From Phytophthora colocasiae (lineage: Eukaryota; Oomycota; Peronosporomycetes; Peronosporales; Peronosporaceae): a DNA stretch of 64,000 nucleotides. The notes below the pieces were generated by a model. It was given only the letters and a program-made list of their open reading frames with translations. It ran no database searches and was not told the DNA's origin. The stretch is from the NCBI GenBank assembly GCA_018806915.1, contig JAGKQI010000021.1, forward strand, positions 62,001 to 126,000, read 5' to 3'. Every line of letters begins with the position of its first letter. Position 1 is the first letter of the stretch. The position numbers and the translations under genes were made by a program. Below, in pieces: positions 30,627 to 39,900 of this stretch.

Positions 30627-32354
30627 TTAGGGAGCCGTCACGGCAACAGCCGCGTCTTCCGTAGTGGCGGCCTCTTCCTTGGTTGCCACATTTTCAGTTG
30701 TGGCATCAGTCTCTTCCTTCTTCACTTCGGTCTTGGCCTCCTCCTTTGCGGTTTCCTCCTTCTTCTCAGTCGTAGCATCCTCATCAGACTTGGCCGATGC
30801 GACTTCCTCTTCCTTCGACTCCTCTTCCGTCTTCTCCGGCTCAGGCGCCTTGGCCAGCAGTTCCTTGATGTCTTCCTCAAAAGACAACGGGAGATCCTTC
30901 GGTGCATAGCGCTTGAACGGCTGGCCGTTGCGGTCCACAAGGAATTTGGTGAAATTCCACTTGATGTAGTTGCCGAAGGTGCCAGGCAACTTCGCCTTCA
31001 GGTACGTGAAGACTGGACGAGCATTCGAGCCGTTCACATCGTGCTTCTCCAACAACGGGAAGGTCACGTTGTACTGCTTCACGAATTCAATAATCTCCTC
31101 ATGCGTGCCGGGCTCCTGACCCGCGAACTGGTTGCAGGGGAATCCAAGAATGACAAGGCCTTCTTCTTGGTACTTCTCATGCAGCTGCTGCAGCTCGGGG
31201 TAGTTCGTGGGGGTCAAACCGCACTTGCTCGACACGTTTACGACAAGAACCACCTTGCCCTTGTAGTCTTCCATGTTCACCTCCTTCTTGTCCATGTCAA
31301 AGTCCTTGAGCTCATAGAATGACTTGGCCTCCTCAGCAGCGAGGTTGTAGACCTCGCGGTACTGCACACCCACGTTCAGCAGAATGTTGAGGAAAGCCTC
31401 TTGTGCTTCCTTCGTCACTAGGTTAAGGAGCTCGAACTTGTCGCCGTACACGAGCTTCACACCAAACTGGAAGTGGGCATTGTCAAACTGCACGAAGCCA
31501 TCGGCAGCGGCATACTCCGCAACCACGGCACGTGCCACGTCAGACTCGAAGAAGTAGATTTTGTTGGTTTTCTCGTTGGCCACAACGTACACGTCCTTAC
31601 CCTGGGTGAAGGCCGAGAATACACCAGCCTTGCGCTTGAGCTGCGAAGCATAGATGGCGCCGTCAATCACATTCCACACCGCCGTATCCTTGGACTCCGT
31701 GATGGCTTCAGGGAGTGGCACGAACAACTCGTTGTCCGTGATGTACTCCTTGGGGGCTTCTGCCAGGTAGTTTTTGACACGATCCTTGTACGAAGTGATG
31801 AAGCCCGCCAGCACCAGCGCCTCAGCAACTTCCTTGGCACGAAGACGGTAGGGCGAAGGCTCTTCAACCTTCTTCTTCTTGTCTTCCTTTTTGTTTGACT
31901 TGGGGGCTTCCTCCTTCGCCGCTTCTTCCTTCGGAGCCTCTTCTTCAGCCTTAGGAGCCTCTTCCTCAGCTTTAGGAGCTTCCTCTTCAGTCTTAGGAGC
32001 TTCTTCTTCGGCCTTAGGAGCTTCCTCGGACTTAGGAGCTTCTTCTTCGGTCTTGGTGGCATCCTTCTCCTCCGTTGCAGTCTCCTCCTCCTTCTTCTCA
32101 GACTCAGCAGCAGCGGGAGCTTCTTCCGTCTTCGTCTCCTCCTCCGGCGTAAGCCACTTCTCAAGGAAATCCACTAGTTCCTTGCCGCGCACGCTCTGAG
32201 GCACCTTGACGAGCGCCGAGTGGTGCACAGTGAAGATCTCCGCCTTCTTCTCGGTAAGGAGCGTCTGCGCCGCCGCCGTCTGCTCGCGCAGGTCCTCCGC
32301 CAGCGCATTGAACGCAGCCTGGCGGGCAAACACACGGCCTTGTAGTTCGCTCAT
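30627..32354 (-). CDS. DEP-PH-glutathione-peroxidase fusion with acidic insert and tail
   Basis: A 575-residue protein. The DEP domain is split: its first part (about 44-66, RGKELVDFLEKWL) and second part (about 166-217, LRAKEVAEALVLAGFI) flank an acidic, repetitive EEAPK-type insert at about 69-165. A PH-like domain (about 224-333) and a complete GPX domain (about 345-505) follow. GPX residues are intact: Cys378 in NVSSKCGLT, FPCNQF with Gln409, and Trp466-Asn467 in KWNFTKF. Cys, not selenocysteine, is used. The alpha-helix 2 loop reads FVKQYNVTFP, without the resolving Cys found in many thioredoxin-dependent GPXs. A Glu/Lys-rich tail of ~70 residues ends the protein. GPX reduces (lipid) hydroperoxides; DEP and PH domains suggest recruitment to membranes, which would place the enzyme at its lipid substrate. 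Confidence 0.88.
   Translation of the reverse strand: MSELQGRVFARQAAFNALAEDLREQTAAAQTLLTEKKAEIFTVHHSALVKVPQSVRGKELVDFLEKWLTPEEETKTEEAPAAAESEKKEEETATEEKDATKTEEEAPKSEEAPKAEEEAPKTEEEAPKAEEEAPKAEEEAPKEEAAKEEAPKSNKKEDKKKKVEEPSPYRLRAKEVAEALVLAGFITSYKDRVKNYLAEAPKEYITDNELFVPLPEAITESKDTAVWNVIDGAIYASQLKRKAGVFSAFTQGKDVYVVANEKTNKIYFFESDVARAVVAEYAAADGFVQFDNAHFQFGVKLVYGDKFELLNLVTKEAQEAFLNILLNVGVQYREVYNLAAEEAKSFYELKDFDMDKKEVNMEDYKGKVVLVVNVSSKCGLTPTNYPELQQLHEKYQEEGLVILGFPCNQFAGQEPGTHEEIIEFVKQYNVTFPLLEKHDVNGSNARPVFTYLKAKLPGTFGNYIKWNFTKFLVDRNGQPFKRYAPKDLPLSFEEDIKELLAKAPEPEKTEEESKEEEVASAKSDEDATTEKKEETAKEEAKTEVKKEETDATTENVATKEEAATTEDAAVAVTAP
31915..32130 (-). repeat. Coding tandem repeat (EEAPK units)
   Basis: Imperfect 21-24 bp units of the type GAAGAAGCTCCTAAG, each encoding variants of AEEEAPK, occupy the DEP-domain insert of the 30627 gene. 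Copy number is likely to vary between strains. Confidence 0.75.
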
Positions 32355-32687
32355 GGTTCAGAGTGTTGGTCTTCGATCTTGTGCCTTTGCTGGCAAATTG
32401 CGGAATGAACGAAGGGCGGCCGCCTTCAAGGTTGCTCTGTATAGGCAACCCATTAACGGGAAGCGGCGCAGACAGGACGGCCTTTCTCTATTAAGTTTAC
32501 AAGGAAATGAGTGAAGATGTTTTGTAAGGAATTTGGAGAATGTACAGTATTGGTTCCTGCAGAAAAATAATACAATGTAGGTAATTTATAATAATTAGAA
32601 GGTGATAAATGCGACAATGCAGGTAAGTGTAGCCATGTAGCATAACAGGGCATACACCAAAACCTTCACTTTTGGTGCAGCACGCCC

Positions 32688-32920
32688 ATGCGTGAGCAAA
32701 GGCACCAAGTCCTAATTCTCTTTGTCTATCTAAGAAAGTGGTCTGCCGGTAAAACTGTACACAGCGTGGCATGCGGCACTGCTTTGCTGGCGATGCTTGC
32801 CCGCCTGCAGCGTCTCTGCGCTGTGAGACGTCTCGTGGCATTTTTTTCCGCACAGCGGTCCACGCCGACATACATCGCGGTGTCGTCGGACAAGACGCCT
32901 TTCCGACACGTGGATGACAG
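32688..32920 (+). pseudogene. Possible host ORF interrupted by copy B, 5' part
   Basis: From ATG 32688 the frame is open up to the insertion point (last codons HVDDS). Removing copy B and one copy of the ACAG target duplication joins it in the same frame to 46688-46904, ending ...NKSLAGEMG, about 149 residues in all. The preserved frame is suggestive, but no domain is recognised and an ORF of this length can occur by chance. Confidence 0.3.
32917..32920. repeat. Left target-site duplication of copy B (ACAG)
   Basis: ACAG abuts the TGTCAC end of the left LTR and recurs at 46684-46687 directly after the right LTR. Four bases is short but the position is exact. Confidence 0.65.
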
Positions 32921-33410
32921 TGTCACGCACCTCCCTTGTCGGGGTCGGTACCTGTGGCTGTTAGATGAGTACGGTCCTGAGTGGGGTCTAGAAGTAGAGT
33001 AGAGAGGAGTAAGTTCTTGAATAAATGCAATATACGTTGATTCTTGTTCTTGTTCACTTGACTAGGGAAATTCGTAACTAACTAAAAAAATGAAAAGCGC
33101 CGTATGGTACCACGCCCTTGGGGGTACCTCACCTTTCGCACTCACTGGGCACCGTCGACGTGCCATCCGTCCTTGCAGTCTCCACTCCACCGGGGACTTG
33201 GTCTCAGTTATCTCCAGCTCCTTGGTGCATTGGACCTCCACGTCGCCACCTAGCGCCATCATTGCGGGAAGGTCCCCCTTACTGATACTGTACCACTGGT
33301 ATGGTACTCCGACTTGAGCCACCCAGACACCGAGGCCGCTTGGGTCTTTCAGGAGCCCGACTGGGGTCCAACACTGCTGGAACGCCACCCTCGATCCCGG
33401 ATACGGGACA
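32921..33410 (-). repeat. 3' LTR of copy B (490 bp)
   Basis: Plus-strand ends TGTCACGCAC and ATACGGGACA. Compared with the 5' LTR it lacks GAC within GGGGGTGACACC (around 33125) and has CACTGGG for CACCGGG nearby. It encodes the last ~44 codons of ORF-B. Confidence 0.95.
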
Positions 33411-34463
33411 TTCCCCCCGACTTGAAGTCCGCCGTCCTCGGAGGACACCGTGTTGGACCTCGTCGGCCAGTCCTCTCAAGCGTTCTGCCATGCCCAAATC
33501 GGCGTCTGAAGCGTTCTCGTACGACCGGGGTCGTCGATCCCTAGTACGATCATCTGCACGAGGGTCCTCGTCAAGTTCTTCGTCCGATGAAGGGACTTCA
33601 ACTTCATCTTCCACCAGCGTTTTCACCCGTTTACGGGCCACGGGCCTCTTCAGGCGTAGGATACTATCTTCCTCGGCACGGTAACGCTCCGCAGCGTTCC
33701 GTTGTACGCTGTCCAAGGCGTCCTCAAGGATTCCCCGAGGAGCAATCTTTCGCAACCGGCCATCTCGATCTCCGAGACGCCAACTGTGTGTAATCAAGCC
33801 GACCACTCCGACGATCTGCGTCACCTGAAGCCCCAGGGACGTCCAGCCCCAATAGTAACTCGCAGCGTTCAGAGCGACCAGTGCAACGACAACCCCCATT
33901 GCTCCACACAGTACAAACTCGAGGATGTCGAACAGCAGCATGGGTATGTGGATAATCATGGATAATGTAAGGAGCGTGGCCCACCATAGACCCTGGACGC
34001 CCCCGTAGACGCGCTTCCAGGCGTTGGCGCAACCTTCCTTCCACGCCAAACAGTAGCGTTCCATCGAAGCACAAGTCTCGAGCACAAGGTCAGGACCGTA
34101 CTCGCCGAACGTCGTCTGGAACGCAATCCACCAGCTTCGGTGCATTCTCCCATACCTGCCGTACCTTAAAGCGTTCTGTTCAAGTACCTGCACGGGGACG
34201 GCGAAGAACGTACTCCATAGCGCGTAGCCATAAGCGAGACCGTGCAGCTGCCGAAGGGATGGATTCCTTAGCACTTCCTGATAACGCGAGGTGTAGTCCA
34301 GCCACATGCCTCCACTCGTAACTCTCCAAACTTCGATGCCGAACGTCCACACCACATCTCGTAAAGGCGTGGTCACAATCCACGCGACAACCGTTCCAAT
34401 ATATACGGGCAGGAGCTCGAACCGTGCATATTCCGACCACACGTAGCTAGTCCACGCTTCCAT
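33279..34463 (-). CDS. ORF-B of copy B: multi-pass membrane protein between pol and 3' LTR, intact
   Basis: A 394-residue intact frame starting MEAWTSYVWSEYARFELLPV at 34463. Hydrophobic segments at about residues 15-32, 160-180, 182-203 and 208-226 (and a weaker one at 78-95) predict a multi-span membrane protein. A basic segment RLGDRDGRLRKIAPRG follows the last span, then an acidic Ser/Asp/Glu-rich tail and an Arg/Pro-rich C-terminus; the final ~44 residues are encoded inside the LTR. Copy A carries a frameshifted homologue with most residues conserved, so the protein was selected. An Inr-like element at about 34497-34513 sits ~35 nt upstream. I recognise no family; the env-like position is suggestive only, since no signal peptide, furin-type site or single C-terminal anchor is seen. 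Confidence 0.75.
   Translation of the reverse strand: MEAWTSYVWSEYARFELLPVYIGTVVAWIVTTPLRDVVWTFGIEVWRVTSGGMWLDYTSRYQEVLRNPSLRQLHGLAYGYALWSTFFAVPVQVLEQNALRYGRYGRMHRSWWIAFQTTFGEYGPDLVLETCASMERYCLAWKEGCANAWKRVYGGVQGLWWATLLTLSMIIHIPMLLFDILEFVLCGAMGVVVALVALNAASYYWGWTSLGLQVTQIVGVVGLITHSWRLGDRDGRLRKIAPRGILEDALDSVQRNAAERYRAEEDSILRLKRPVARKRVKTLVEDEVEVPSSDEELDEDPRADDRTRDRRPRSYENASDADLGMAERLRGLADEVQHGVLRGRRTSSRGECPVSGIEGGVPAVLDPSRAPERPKRPRCLGGSSRSTIPVVQYQ
33411..33418 (-). other. Polypurine tract of copy B
   Basis: GGGGGGAA on the - strand, directly upstream of the 3' LTR; identical to the tract of copy A. Confidence 0.85.
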
Positions 34464-34768
34464 AACCGTTCGATTTCCAGTGTGGTCCCTGCACCGTAGA
34501 AAGAGAAATGAACTCCGTATTCAACACATGATCTCAGCTCGTCCAGTAGCTCCCCAGATTCGGCGACGGCAATCTGGTGTCATCAGAGGTACGCCGCTTG
34601 GAAGCAAGGTTTCAGCTTACGGAAACTTCAACAGGCGGCCTTAAAGTCGACCAATCCATCGGTCCTGCGAGGTTTCTTTTCCCCGAAATCGGATGCGCCA
34701 GGTCCCAGAAGGAACCACCCTCACTTACCCCATTTCGAGACTTTCCCCAAGACGCGCAGTTCTCCAGC
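34464..34768. promoter_or_regulatory. Internal divergent promoter region between ORF-A and ORF-B, copy B
   Basis: About 305 bp separate the two starts. On the + strand TCACTTACCCCATTTC at 34721-34736 matches the oomycete Inr/FPR consensus and lies 33 nt before the ORF-A ATG. On the - strand TTCATTTCTCTTTCT (about 34511-34497) lies ~35 nt before the ORF-B ATG. The same arrangement of two initiators exists in copy A although the sequences have diverged. Confidence 0.55.
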
Positions 34769-36682
34769 ATGGGCAAGTCCCGCCTCCAGGACGACGAGCA
34801 CAAGCTGCTCAAGCGACTCGTGGCTCGCTACGCCGAGGAAGACTCCGAAGAAGAAGACTCCGCCGTCGTCAGTGCACAAGTAGCGTTCTGGTCAGACATG
34901 CGGGAGGTGCTGAGCGTAAACGAGAGCTCGGCGGGACTGGACATCTTGGACGACATTGCTGAGGCCGTGATTGACAAGACTGGCGCCGCGTCGGACGCCT
35001 TCGGCGGTCCTATTTTCATCCTTCCGAAGCCCACGCGTCAGAAGGCCAGCCGGCGTGCTGAAATCCACCCACGGTTCATTTCCAGCAGTCCCATGAACTC
35101 TTCCTCCTCCGAGTCTTCTCCCAAGAACGCTCCGGACTCCAAGATAACGCCGACCAAGAAGCGAAAGGGACGGTCCTCTGGTGAATCTTCAACGCCGCAA
35201 CCTTCGCCTAAGAAGACTCTTTACTTCACGGAAGCGTTGGCCGATTCGACACCCCAGGAAATACGCGACGACTTGGAGGACCTGTATCGCCGAGTGGCCC
35301 ACATGAACCGTTCCGCTTTCCAGTCAGCGTTACCCTGGAAGGGTTCTCGTCTCTGGTACGACCCCGTGGAGTACCCACAGGTGTACCTGGCACACTGGCG
35401 ATGGTGGAATCGGGACCGTCACGTCTTCTTCGATTGGCAGCTTCACGTTCCTCTCAAGACCCAGGCCGCACAGACCCGTCGCCGAAAGCAGAAAATGGAG
35501 GCGACGGCGCACCGCGTGACGTTTCTCTCCATTTGCATCAAGACGTGGGGCTTCTACAACTTCTTGGAGCTGATGGAGGACTGCGACGACCCGTCGATCT
35601 TGATGTGGTGGGGAGGTCAGCCAGGGCGTAACCAGTCGCGAGGGCCAGGTTACCACGGTCCAGTTATCGAGAGTTTGACTTTCCTCCGCCGTCGCGACGT
35701 GAACGAGTACGACACCAAGATGAAGAACGCTTTGGTTCCGTTCAGCCTGAACGCAGGAGGGTTCACAAGCGTTACCGAGATGTTGTTGTGGACCGATGCC
35801 CTGGACCCCTACCACCGTCGCCCCGAGAGTCGCCTGGACGATCGAGCCCTTGCTCTCGTCCTGATCGACCTCCGGTCCGACCGTCAGCCGCGCCCCGGAT
35901 GGGCGAATCACAACAAGGAGGGGGTGTGGGCGTTGCTCCGGAAGTGTACTCACATCGTGGCTCTGGCCAGGGTTCTCGTCAAGCAACTCCAAGACGGCAC
36001 CTACCAGACACCAGTGGTCAAGGCCTTCGATCCTAAGGAAGTCAAGTCTTCGTACGATCCGTTCGAGCACAAGGGTCGTCCGTCGGCGTACGGTAGTGGC
36101 CGTGTCGACGCAAGCAAGCTGGTCCCCACGTTTCACAAGGCCTCTAAGCCCAAGGCGGCCAGGACCAGGTCGAACGACCTTAGTGTGGTTCCAGATTTGG
36201 CGGTGAGTACGGCGGTCACGCCTTCCAAGAGTTCCAAGCCCGCCGCGTCCAAGTCTACGCTGGCCTCCCCATCTAAAACCGTTCCGGGGAACGCTTCCAG
36301 CTCCGAAGCCGATGCAAAACAAGTTGCGAACGACGCCAAGACCCAGGACGCTTCGAAGGACGACCCCAACGCGAAGAGCGCTTCGGTCAGTGACTCCAAG
36401 CTGAAGCCGTCGTCGAGCAGCGCGTCGCCCGCGGATTCATCCGGCACTTCCGCGACTCCACCCAGTTCGCCGTCCAAATCCAAGTCCAAGAACGAGACGT
36501 CAGGCGGCAGCAAGGAACCGGCCTCCCCCCAATCCAGCGGAAGCCCTGAGTCCGAAGCCAGCGACGACGATGACAGCGATGCGAGCGACAACGAAGATGA
36601 GGTGTCCCAGAGCGACCACGACCCCTACGCGGACTCGGAGGAGGAGAAGCCGCCCGCCAAGAAGCCCAAGGTCCGGGACTAG
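34769..36682 (+). CDS. ORF-A of copy B: antisense accessory protein of the retroelement, intact
   Basis: A 637-residue frame starting at the ATG of MGKSRLQDDEHKLLKRLV and antisense to gag-pol; longer upstream frame lacks an ATG. N-terminal ~100 residues are acidic with a SVNESSAGLDILDD motif, followed by a basic Ser-rich linker (KKRKGRSSGESS). The conserved core (about 150-400) has DDLEDLYRR, HWRWWNRDR, FFDWQLHVPL, KTWGFYNFLELM and ALALVLIDL; it is Trp-rich and probably globular. The last 200 residues are Ser/Lys/Pro-rich, then acidic, ending KPPAKKPKVRD, a likely nuclear signal. Differences from copy A in the core are largely synonymous, which indicates protein-level constraint. Family unknown; a DNA- or RNA-binding nuclear role is conceivable from composition only. 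Confidence 0.78.
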   Translation: MGKSRLQDDEHKLLKRLVARYAEEDSEEEDSAVVSAQVAFWSDMREVLSVNESSAGLDILDDIAEAVIDKTGAASDAFGGPIFILPKPTRQKASRRAEIHPRFISSSPMNSSSSESSPKNAPDSKITPTKKRKGRSSGESSTPQPSPKKTLYFTEALADSTPQEIRDDLEDLYRRVAHMNRSAFQSALPWKGSRLWYDPVEYPQVYLAHWRWWNRDRHVFFDWQLHVPLKTQAAQTRRRKQKMEATAHRVTFLSICIKTWGFYNFLELMEDCDDPSILMWWGGQPGRNQSRGPGYHGPVIESLTFLRRRDVNEYDTKMKNALVPFSLNAGGFTSVTEMLLWTDALDPYHRRPESRLDDRALALVLIDLRSDRQPRPGWANHNKEGVWALLRKCTHIVALARVLVKQLQDGTYQTPVVKAFDPKEVKSSYDPFEHKGRPSAYGSGRVDASKLVPTFHKASKPKAARTRSNDLSVVPDLAVSTAVTPSKSSKPAASKSTLASPSKTVPGNASSSEADAKQVANDAKTQDASKDDPNAKSASVSDSKLKPSSSSASPADSSGTSATPPSSPSKSKSKNETSGGSKEPASPQSSGSPESEASDDDDSDASDNEDEVSQSDHDPYADSEEEKPPAKKPKVRD

Positions 36683-36980
36683 TCGACTTCTCAGGACCCT
36701 CTTCTTTTGGTTCGCCCTTTCATTCTTTCATATTCAGGGACGGTAGCTTAGCGTTCTCAACCTTAAGCGTAATAACCGTAAATTCCATATCCACTGAGCG
36801 TTCCTTCAGTACCGTTCCATAGTACGTAATTTCCAAAATATAAGCACGGTCTCCAACCGTGCACGTAGTAAATGTAAATCAAATCCAAAGTTCTCCACCG
36901 ACAACAACCGTTCCTTGCATCTCCCTTCTCAAGTCTTGACCCCACTTACTTTTCACCAGGCAAGACTAGCCACGCTCCTT
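36683..36980. other. Spacer between ORF-A and pol 3' ends, copy B
   Basis: About 300 bp between the convergent stops of ORF-A and pol. It aligns to 4258-4533 of copy A at roughly 80% and contains several GAACGCT/ACCGTTC words. No gene. Confidence 0.6.
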
Positions 36981-39900
36981 TTAGAAGAGCATGCTATCCT
37001 CATCAACAGCGACGTTAGCCTCTGCTAAGCGTGCACTGCGACGAAGTTCGGGGAGCCCTTTCTCCTTGCGCCGAGCGTTCTCGAACGCTTTGATAAGAAC
37101 GTCGTAGTTCGGGAGAAGCGTTCCAGCAGGCCTCCACGCGACCTCGTAGGTGGCTAGTAGCACCAAGTATTGCGTGACGCCCTTCTCCTTCCTCCTAGCT
37201 AGGATATCCACCACCGGCGTGTCGGCTCCCGACAGTGCCGTCTCCTCACCCCCAATCACTAAGCGTTCCACATAACTCGTAGAGGGGAGGTCGTCTTCCT
37301 CGAGAGGACCCTCATCGTCGACACCCGGCTGGCTGACGATGCCATCAGGTACTTCCGTAGGGAACGGTCTGCTCCACCGTCCCTGGAAACGCTTCAAGCG
37401 ATTCACATTGATACTCACCACGCGATTCGGGTGCGAAGGGATCGCAATCCGGTAAGTGTTCTCCCCCACGGTACTCACGACACGGTACGGACCGTGCCAA
37501 GAGAACGCTAATTTCTTGGTCGTCCGTTCCCCTCGCCGAGCCCGAAAATACTGGTACACCCACACCGGGTCCCCAACTTCAAACTTGGTCTCCACTCGGC
37601 CCGGTCGGAGGACATACCGGTCTTGGGCCTTTAGTAAATGTCGCTCGACCATCCTCCGAGTATCCCTCAGAGAGAGATACAGGCGCCGACGGTACGCGGC
37701 GACTTCGTTACTCTTCCACTTGTTATCCGTGTTCAGGAACGCTAGGTCCAGCGGGAGCACGGGGTCTCGGCCATAAAGGCTAAAGAACGGTGAATCCTTC
37801 AGCGACTCATGATAGGAAGTCCGGTACGCAAATAGAACCCGAGGCAGATACAGATCCCAATCCGTCTGTGCTTCGTTCACAAACATTTTCAGCATTCCAA
37901 TAAGCGTTCCATTGAAGCGTTCCACAAGTCCTTGGGTCTGCGGATGGTACGCTGCCCCGAACAACTTCTTAATACCAAGCGTCTCGTAAAAGGATCTCGC
38001 TAATTCAGAGATAAAATTGGATAATTGGTCGCTCAACAACCGTTCCGGGACTCCGTGTCTCGAAATGACCTCGTTCACCATAGTTTACACGAACGTCACC
38101 GTGTCCAAAGCTCCGATAGCGAACGCTTCCACCCACCGGGTGAAATAGTCAGCGAACACTAGAATAAACTTGTTTCCACGAGGCGTGGTGACCAACGGCC
38201 CAATAGCGTCCACCACCAGTAGAGAGAACGGTCCCGACAGTTCTTGGACCGGCATCCTCTGCATCAAACCGTTCTTCCAGGGACGGTACCCTTTTCCACT
38301 TCCACACACCGTGCACTCCCGGACGTACTCAGCCACGTCACTTTTCCATCCGTGCCAGAACGCATGCTTCCTAACCTTGTCCAGCGTTTTCGTAACGCCT
38401 ACGTGCGCCGCAAGCACGTCGGTATGGCAGTGGTGTAGAACGGTAGAAATGAACGGTAACGGTATAACCGGAACTTCGATAGAACTAGCAGGCCCGGCTC
38501 GAGCTTTGAGGTAGACTTTTCTCATCAGCACGCCGTTCTTCACCTCGTAATTAGGCGCCATAAGAAGCGTTCACGCCCTCAACTGCGGATCGAGGGCCAA
38601 GGCACCGTCCTTCAAATAGGCAATCATTGCCATGATCCAAGGGGTACGCTTCTGTTCTTCAACGAAGCGTTCCTGCTGAAGTCCAAACAAGTCCACTGGC
38701 GAAACCATCAGCTGTTCCTCGGGAGCGTTCGTGTGGGAGCGCCGAGGCGACCCCCCGACTTCAGTGGAACCAAGTCCCTCTCGCGTGACTTCCGAGGCTC
38801 CAGCAGGAAGCGTTCCATCGACCGGAACCGTTCCGACTTCCGGAACCGTTCCCGGATCAGCGTTCCTTACTTCTTCCTTTTCCTCAGAACCGTCCCCATC
38901 GGAGTGCGCGTCATTCAACAGGTCAGCCATGGTCACGGCGTTGATGGTGTCAGCGTGCAGCCTTGAAAGTCCGTCCACGTGACCCATCGCGGTTCCCGGT
39001 TTATGGAACACCTTGAAGCGTAGCTGCGAGAGCTCCATCGCCCAGCGGGACAGTTTAGCGTTACTGGTACGGTTCTTTTCGTCGAATACCCAAGTCAACG
39101 CCTTGTGGTCCGTGTATAAATCGAACTCGCGACGATCCAAGTAGCAGCGGAACTTCCTCGTGGCCCACACGATTCCCCAACACTCGATCTCGGAAGTCCC
39201 GTTGGTCTTGTTGACCCAATTCTTCTCGGATCCGACAAGCAGTTTACTCGCGTACGCTACTACACGCTCCCGTCCGTCCACGGTCTGCATTAGGCACGCT
39301 CCAATGGCCATCGTGGAAGAGTCCACATACAATTTGAAACGCTTCGAGAAATCCGGGTACACTAGGATCGGTGGTTCCGCCAGCCTCCGCTTCAATTGTC
39401 GGAACGCTGACTCACAGTCTTCGGACCACTCGAACGGAACGCCTTTTCCTTTTAAGCGTTCTATGGGAGCGGTGATCGCAGCGTACCCCGGAATGTATCG
39501 CCGGAAATAACTCGTCAGTCCTAGGAACGCTCGAACGGTATGCAAGTCGTGCGGGTTCTTCAAGGTCATCACCGACTTCACCTTCTCCGGGTTAGGCAGT
39601 ATCCCTGAAGGCGTCACTATATGCCCCAGGAACGCTACCTGGTCGCGTCCCCACTTGCATTTCTTCATTTTGAGTTTAAATCCGGCCGCTCGGAACCGTT
39701 CCAAAACTTGCTTTAACCGTACCAAGTGGGTAGGAAAGTCCTCACTGAACACCACACAATCATCAAGATACACCAAGCAAGTTCGCCACTTAAGATCCAC
39801 TAGCACGTTCTCCATTAGTCGTTCGAAAGCCGGCACCGCGTTGCATAAGCCGAAGGGCATCACCAACCATTCGAACAGTCCATACTTGCAGGTGAACGTT

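Larger units (their letters stand above)
32355..32920. other. Region between the GPX gene and the copy B insertion
   Basis: Contains the divergent upstream region of the 30627 gene and, at 32688-32920, the left half of an ORF that is interrupted by copy B. No other gene recognised. Confidence 0.4.

Noticed and set aside
31667..32199. Arg-rich and Ser-rich frames opposite the GPX acidic insert
   Set aside because: Artefacts of the GAA/GCT-rich tandem repeat.
33279..34463. ORF-B as a true retroviral-type envelope gene
   Set aside because: Position fits, but no signal peptide, cleavage site or single C-terminal anchor; multi-span layout instead.
35330..36322. 330-residue frame on the - strand opposite ORF-A of copy B
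   Set aside because: Shadow frame in a GC-rich gene; not matched by an open frame of equal quality in copy A.
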